Of a stretch of DNA of 64,000 nucleotides, positions 62,134 through 64,000 are shown in pieces. The position numbers and the translations under genes are program-made. Position 1 is the first letter of the stretch. Each line of letters starts with the position of its first letter. The DNA is from Echinococcus granulosus (taxonomy: Eukaryota; Platyhelminthes; Cestoda; Cyclophyllidea; Taeniidae), in assembly GCF_000524195.1 (NCBI RefSeq), contig NW_020170383.1, positions 1,427,247-1,491,246 on the forward strand, written 5' to 3'. The notes under the pieces were generated by a model, which saw nothing but the letters and a program-made list of their open reading frames with translations, did no database searches and had not been told where the DNA came from.

Positions 62134-63966
62134 GTCGGTTCTTGCTCTCCTCTCTACGTTTGCTTATCAGAAAGAGGATTTACTGTCACCTCGAAACTCA
62201 ATATATTCATGACACATCACTCAGTTTGTCTTCATCGAAGTTTAACTTAGGGGAAAGGAGGGGAGTTAAAAGTCATGCCTCTGGCCATGCATTCGGTCCG
62301 AGAGGGTTTATTTTGCTAATCCTCATGTAGCCGTGTTCTTATCATTTTCACCACTAGCAAAACTATTGTCAAAGTCAATACTTCAAAGAAACCACCTTTA
62401 GATATGACTAAATGTGCTTGGCAGAGACGATTGCGTACGCAAGCAGATGTGCTTTACATGCACGGAGATGAAGAGAAGCTACTCCAGTTTGTGAGAGTCA
62501 TAAGGGTTCTGAGCCTACGCAATCTAGTCGAATGATTGATTTTCCCACCAGTTGTATTCTTTAAAGTTTCCAAGTGACTTTGTGGTGGTTTATTAATTTT
62601 CGACGCGTTCAATGTAAAGGGCTTCGTGAAAGGTAGCGATCGGATGCTAAACATTCTATCTAATTCACAGTAAACTATTTCTCTTATTCAGTTGGCTACT
62701 TTATGGACAACAACACCTCTACTGTCTCATTTGTGTGCAAAGGACAATTTCAGTAGACTTAGATAATTTTGGCGAATTTCTTGTTACAAATCTTTGAGCT
62801 GCACAAGTATAGATATTTAAATTTTTGAGTTTACAAAGTTTTGCCAAAACATGGCCTTAATCAAAAATTTTATGACCGACTGAAGGTAAAATTTTAGGGG
62901 TATATGAAAACTTGGTTTGTTTTCTCTTTTTGATGGATTGACTTTGTAATTAGGTACCAAGTTGATAAGAATTAAAGCATTACAAAAGCTTTAAATTCAT
63001 GCATTTTAGACCACAAAGCACCGCCTCACAGACTTTCCCTAAAAGTAATCCACTCGCAAGCTACTGTTGGCTATTTCTGAAGCTTAAAACAGACCTACTG
63101 CTAGCGAAGACCAGCTTAAGCATGCCCTTCCTCGGTTGAAATTTTTCTCCTAAACATATCATTCATGTGTCGCAACCTTATAAGTATGGATGGTCCCAGT
63201 GCAGCGCAGTAAGAAATTACCCCGTATCCTTTCTTTACCACCCAGCCAACTTCCTAACTTTACTTACTTCCAAAAGTCCCCTGATGTGGCCTGGAAGTAG
63301 ATATCATTAACTTAGAATGGATTGTTTGAGTTAGTGCACCTTTTTAAAAGTGCAGTTAGCTCTGTTCTAATTCTTCACTGGAGTAAGGTACTGTTGCAAA
63401 ATTTGAGCTTTTCTTCGATCGCAGCATCAATGTCCAAACGATAATTCATCTTAGACTTTATTACATTAGATAGGAATTAGGCCCAAACACACGAGATTTA
63501 GATAATTTTATCGCCCCTCAACGTCTTTATCAGATCTCATTCCTTCTGATTTGGAGACAAAATCTTTCGCTCGTTTGACCGTAAAAAGGATGTCTCAAAA
63601 ATAAGCCAGGAATTTGTGAGTTTAAGAAAATTACCTCTGTTTTATTCAAACGGTACATATCAGTACCTGACATCTACTTTTATTGTAGGAAATATATAAA
63701 ACTCGGAAAGCGCCTCACGATTGAATTTGGGAGCATTCAGCATGGTCTAATTTACACGAGGCATTTGTTTCAAGCTTTAACTTGCTATTCTAAAAGGCAT
63801 GACACTTTGGGCAAAACAGTTTCATTGAAGTACAAAACTTTCCTAATAAAATAATGAATCATATTTTTAGGTAATTTTATAGTATCCTACGAATGAAAAC
63901 CAAATTTATATTTCTCTGTAACCTCTATTATTGTTTCACCTTGCACAAAAAACACTTGTATTTTAG
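62134..63966 (+). other. Intron or 3' flank of exon 4
   Basis: AT-rich with no recognisable feature. If the acceptor at 63966 is used, this is a 1.83 kb phase-0 intron. Confidence 0.45.
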
Positions 63967-64000
63967 GACTTCTACCCGAACTTTAAGCTTATGACTGATT
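63967..64000 (+). CDS. Possible start of exon 5 of the unidentified gene, cut by window edge
   Basis: CTTGTATTTTAG is followed in phase 0, as exon 4 requires, by DFYPNFKLMTD with no stop before the window ends. Only 34 nt are visible, so the call rests on the splice site, the phase and a plausible peptide. Confidence 0.35.

Noticed and set aside
1..64000. CRISPR arrays, bacterial operons, rRNA or complete tRNA genes
   Set aside because: None seen; the split genes, introns and LTR debris show this is animal nuclear DNA.

Overview
This window looks like draft-assembly DNA from a flatworm (Platyhelminthes), most probably a parasitic species with a large, repeat-rich genome. The sequence is AT-rich and gene-sparse. 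Its genes mix tiny 33-69 nt introns with introns of 4-17 kb, and it carries Ty3/Gypsy debris and two 100-N scaffold gaps. The exact species, and tapeworm versus fluke, is inference.

Three split genes can be supported. (1) On the minus strand at 2190-8854 lie the first four coding exons of a beta-catenin gene. They encode 632 residues: a conserved phospho-degron, an armadillo-repeat array, and two lysines at conserved positions. The 3' end lies off the left edge. (2) On the plus strand at 12751-19990 is a seven-exon SPAG16 (PF20) homologue, a WD-repeat protein of the ciliary central apparatus. All exon phases agree, but codon 275 is an in-frame TGA inside the beta-propeller. (3) On the plus strand at 42383-62133, running off the right edge, is an unrecognised gene. 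It has at least four coding exons in agreeing phases, a compact beta-rich module near the N-terminus and a long Pro/Ser-rich region. A fifth exon probably begins at 63967.

Genes 1 and 2 are transcribed divergently from a 3.9 kb spacer (8855-12750). That spacer holds four copies of one LTR family in tandem and inverted arrangement around a gap; two of them are solo LTRs with intact 4-bp target duplications. From 19991 to 42382 there is no confident host gene. This stretch holds a decayed Ty3/Gypsy element on the minus strand (24.6-26.5 kb) that has lost its reverse transcriptase and RNase H, GC-richer blocks that look like dispersed repeats, a (CAA)n microsatellite and the second gap. A second Gypsy-like fragment lies at about 18 kb, in the last intron of SPAG16. 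Gene 3's introns are mostly featureless apart from an alternating GTGC/GCAC tract near 49.7-50.05 kb and a candidate cassette exon.

The genes do not form a pathway or operon. Beta-catenin serves Wnt signalling and adhesion, SPAG16 serves cilia or flagella, and the third is unknown. All identifications come from reading translated sequence and splice sites by eye; no database search was run.
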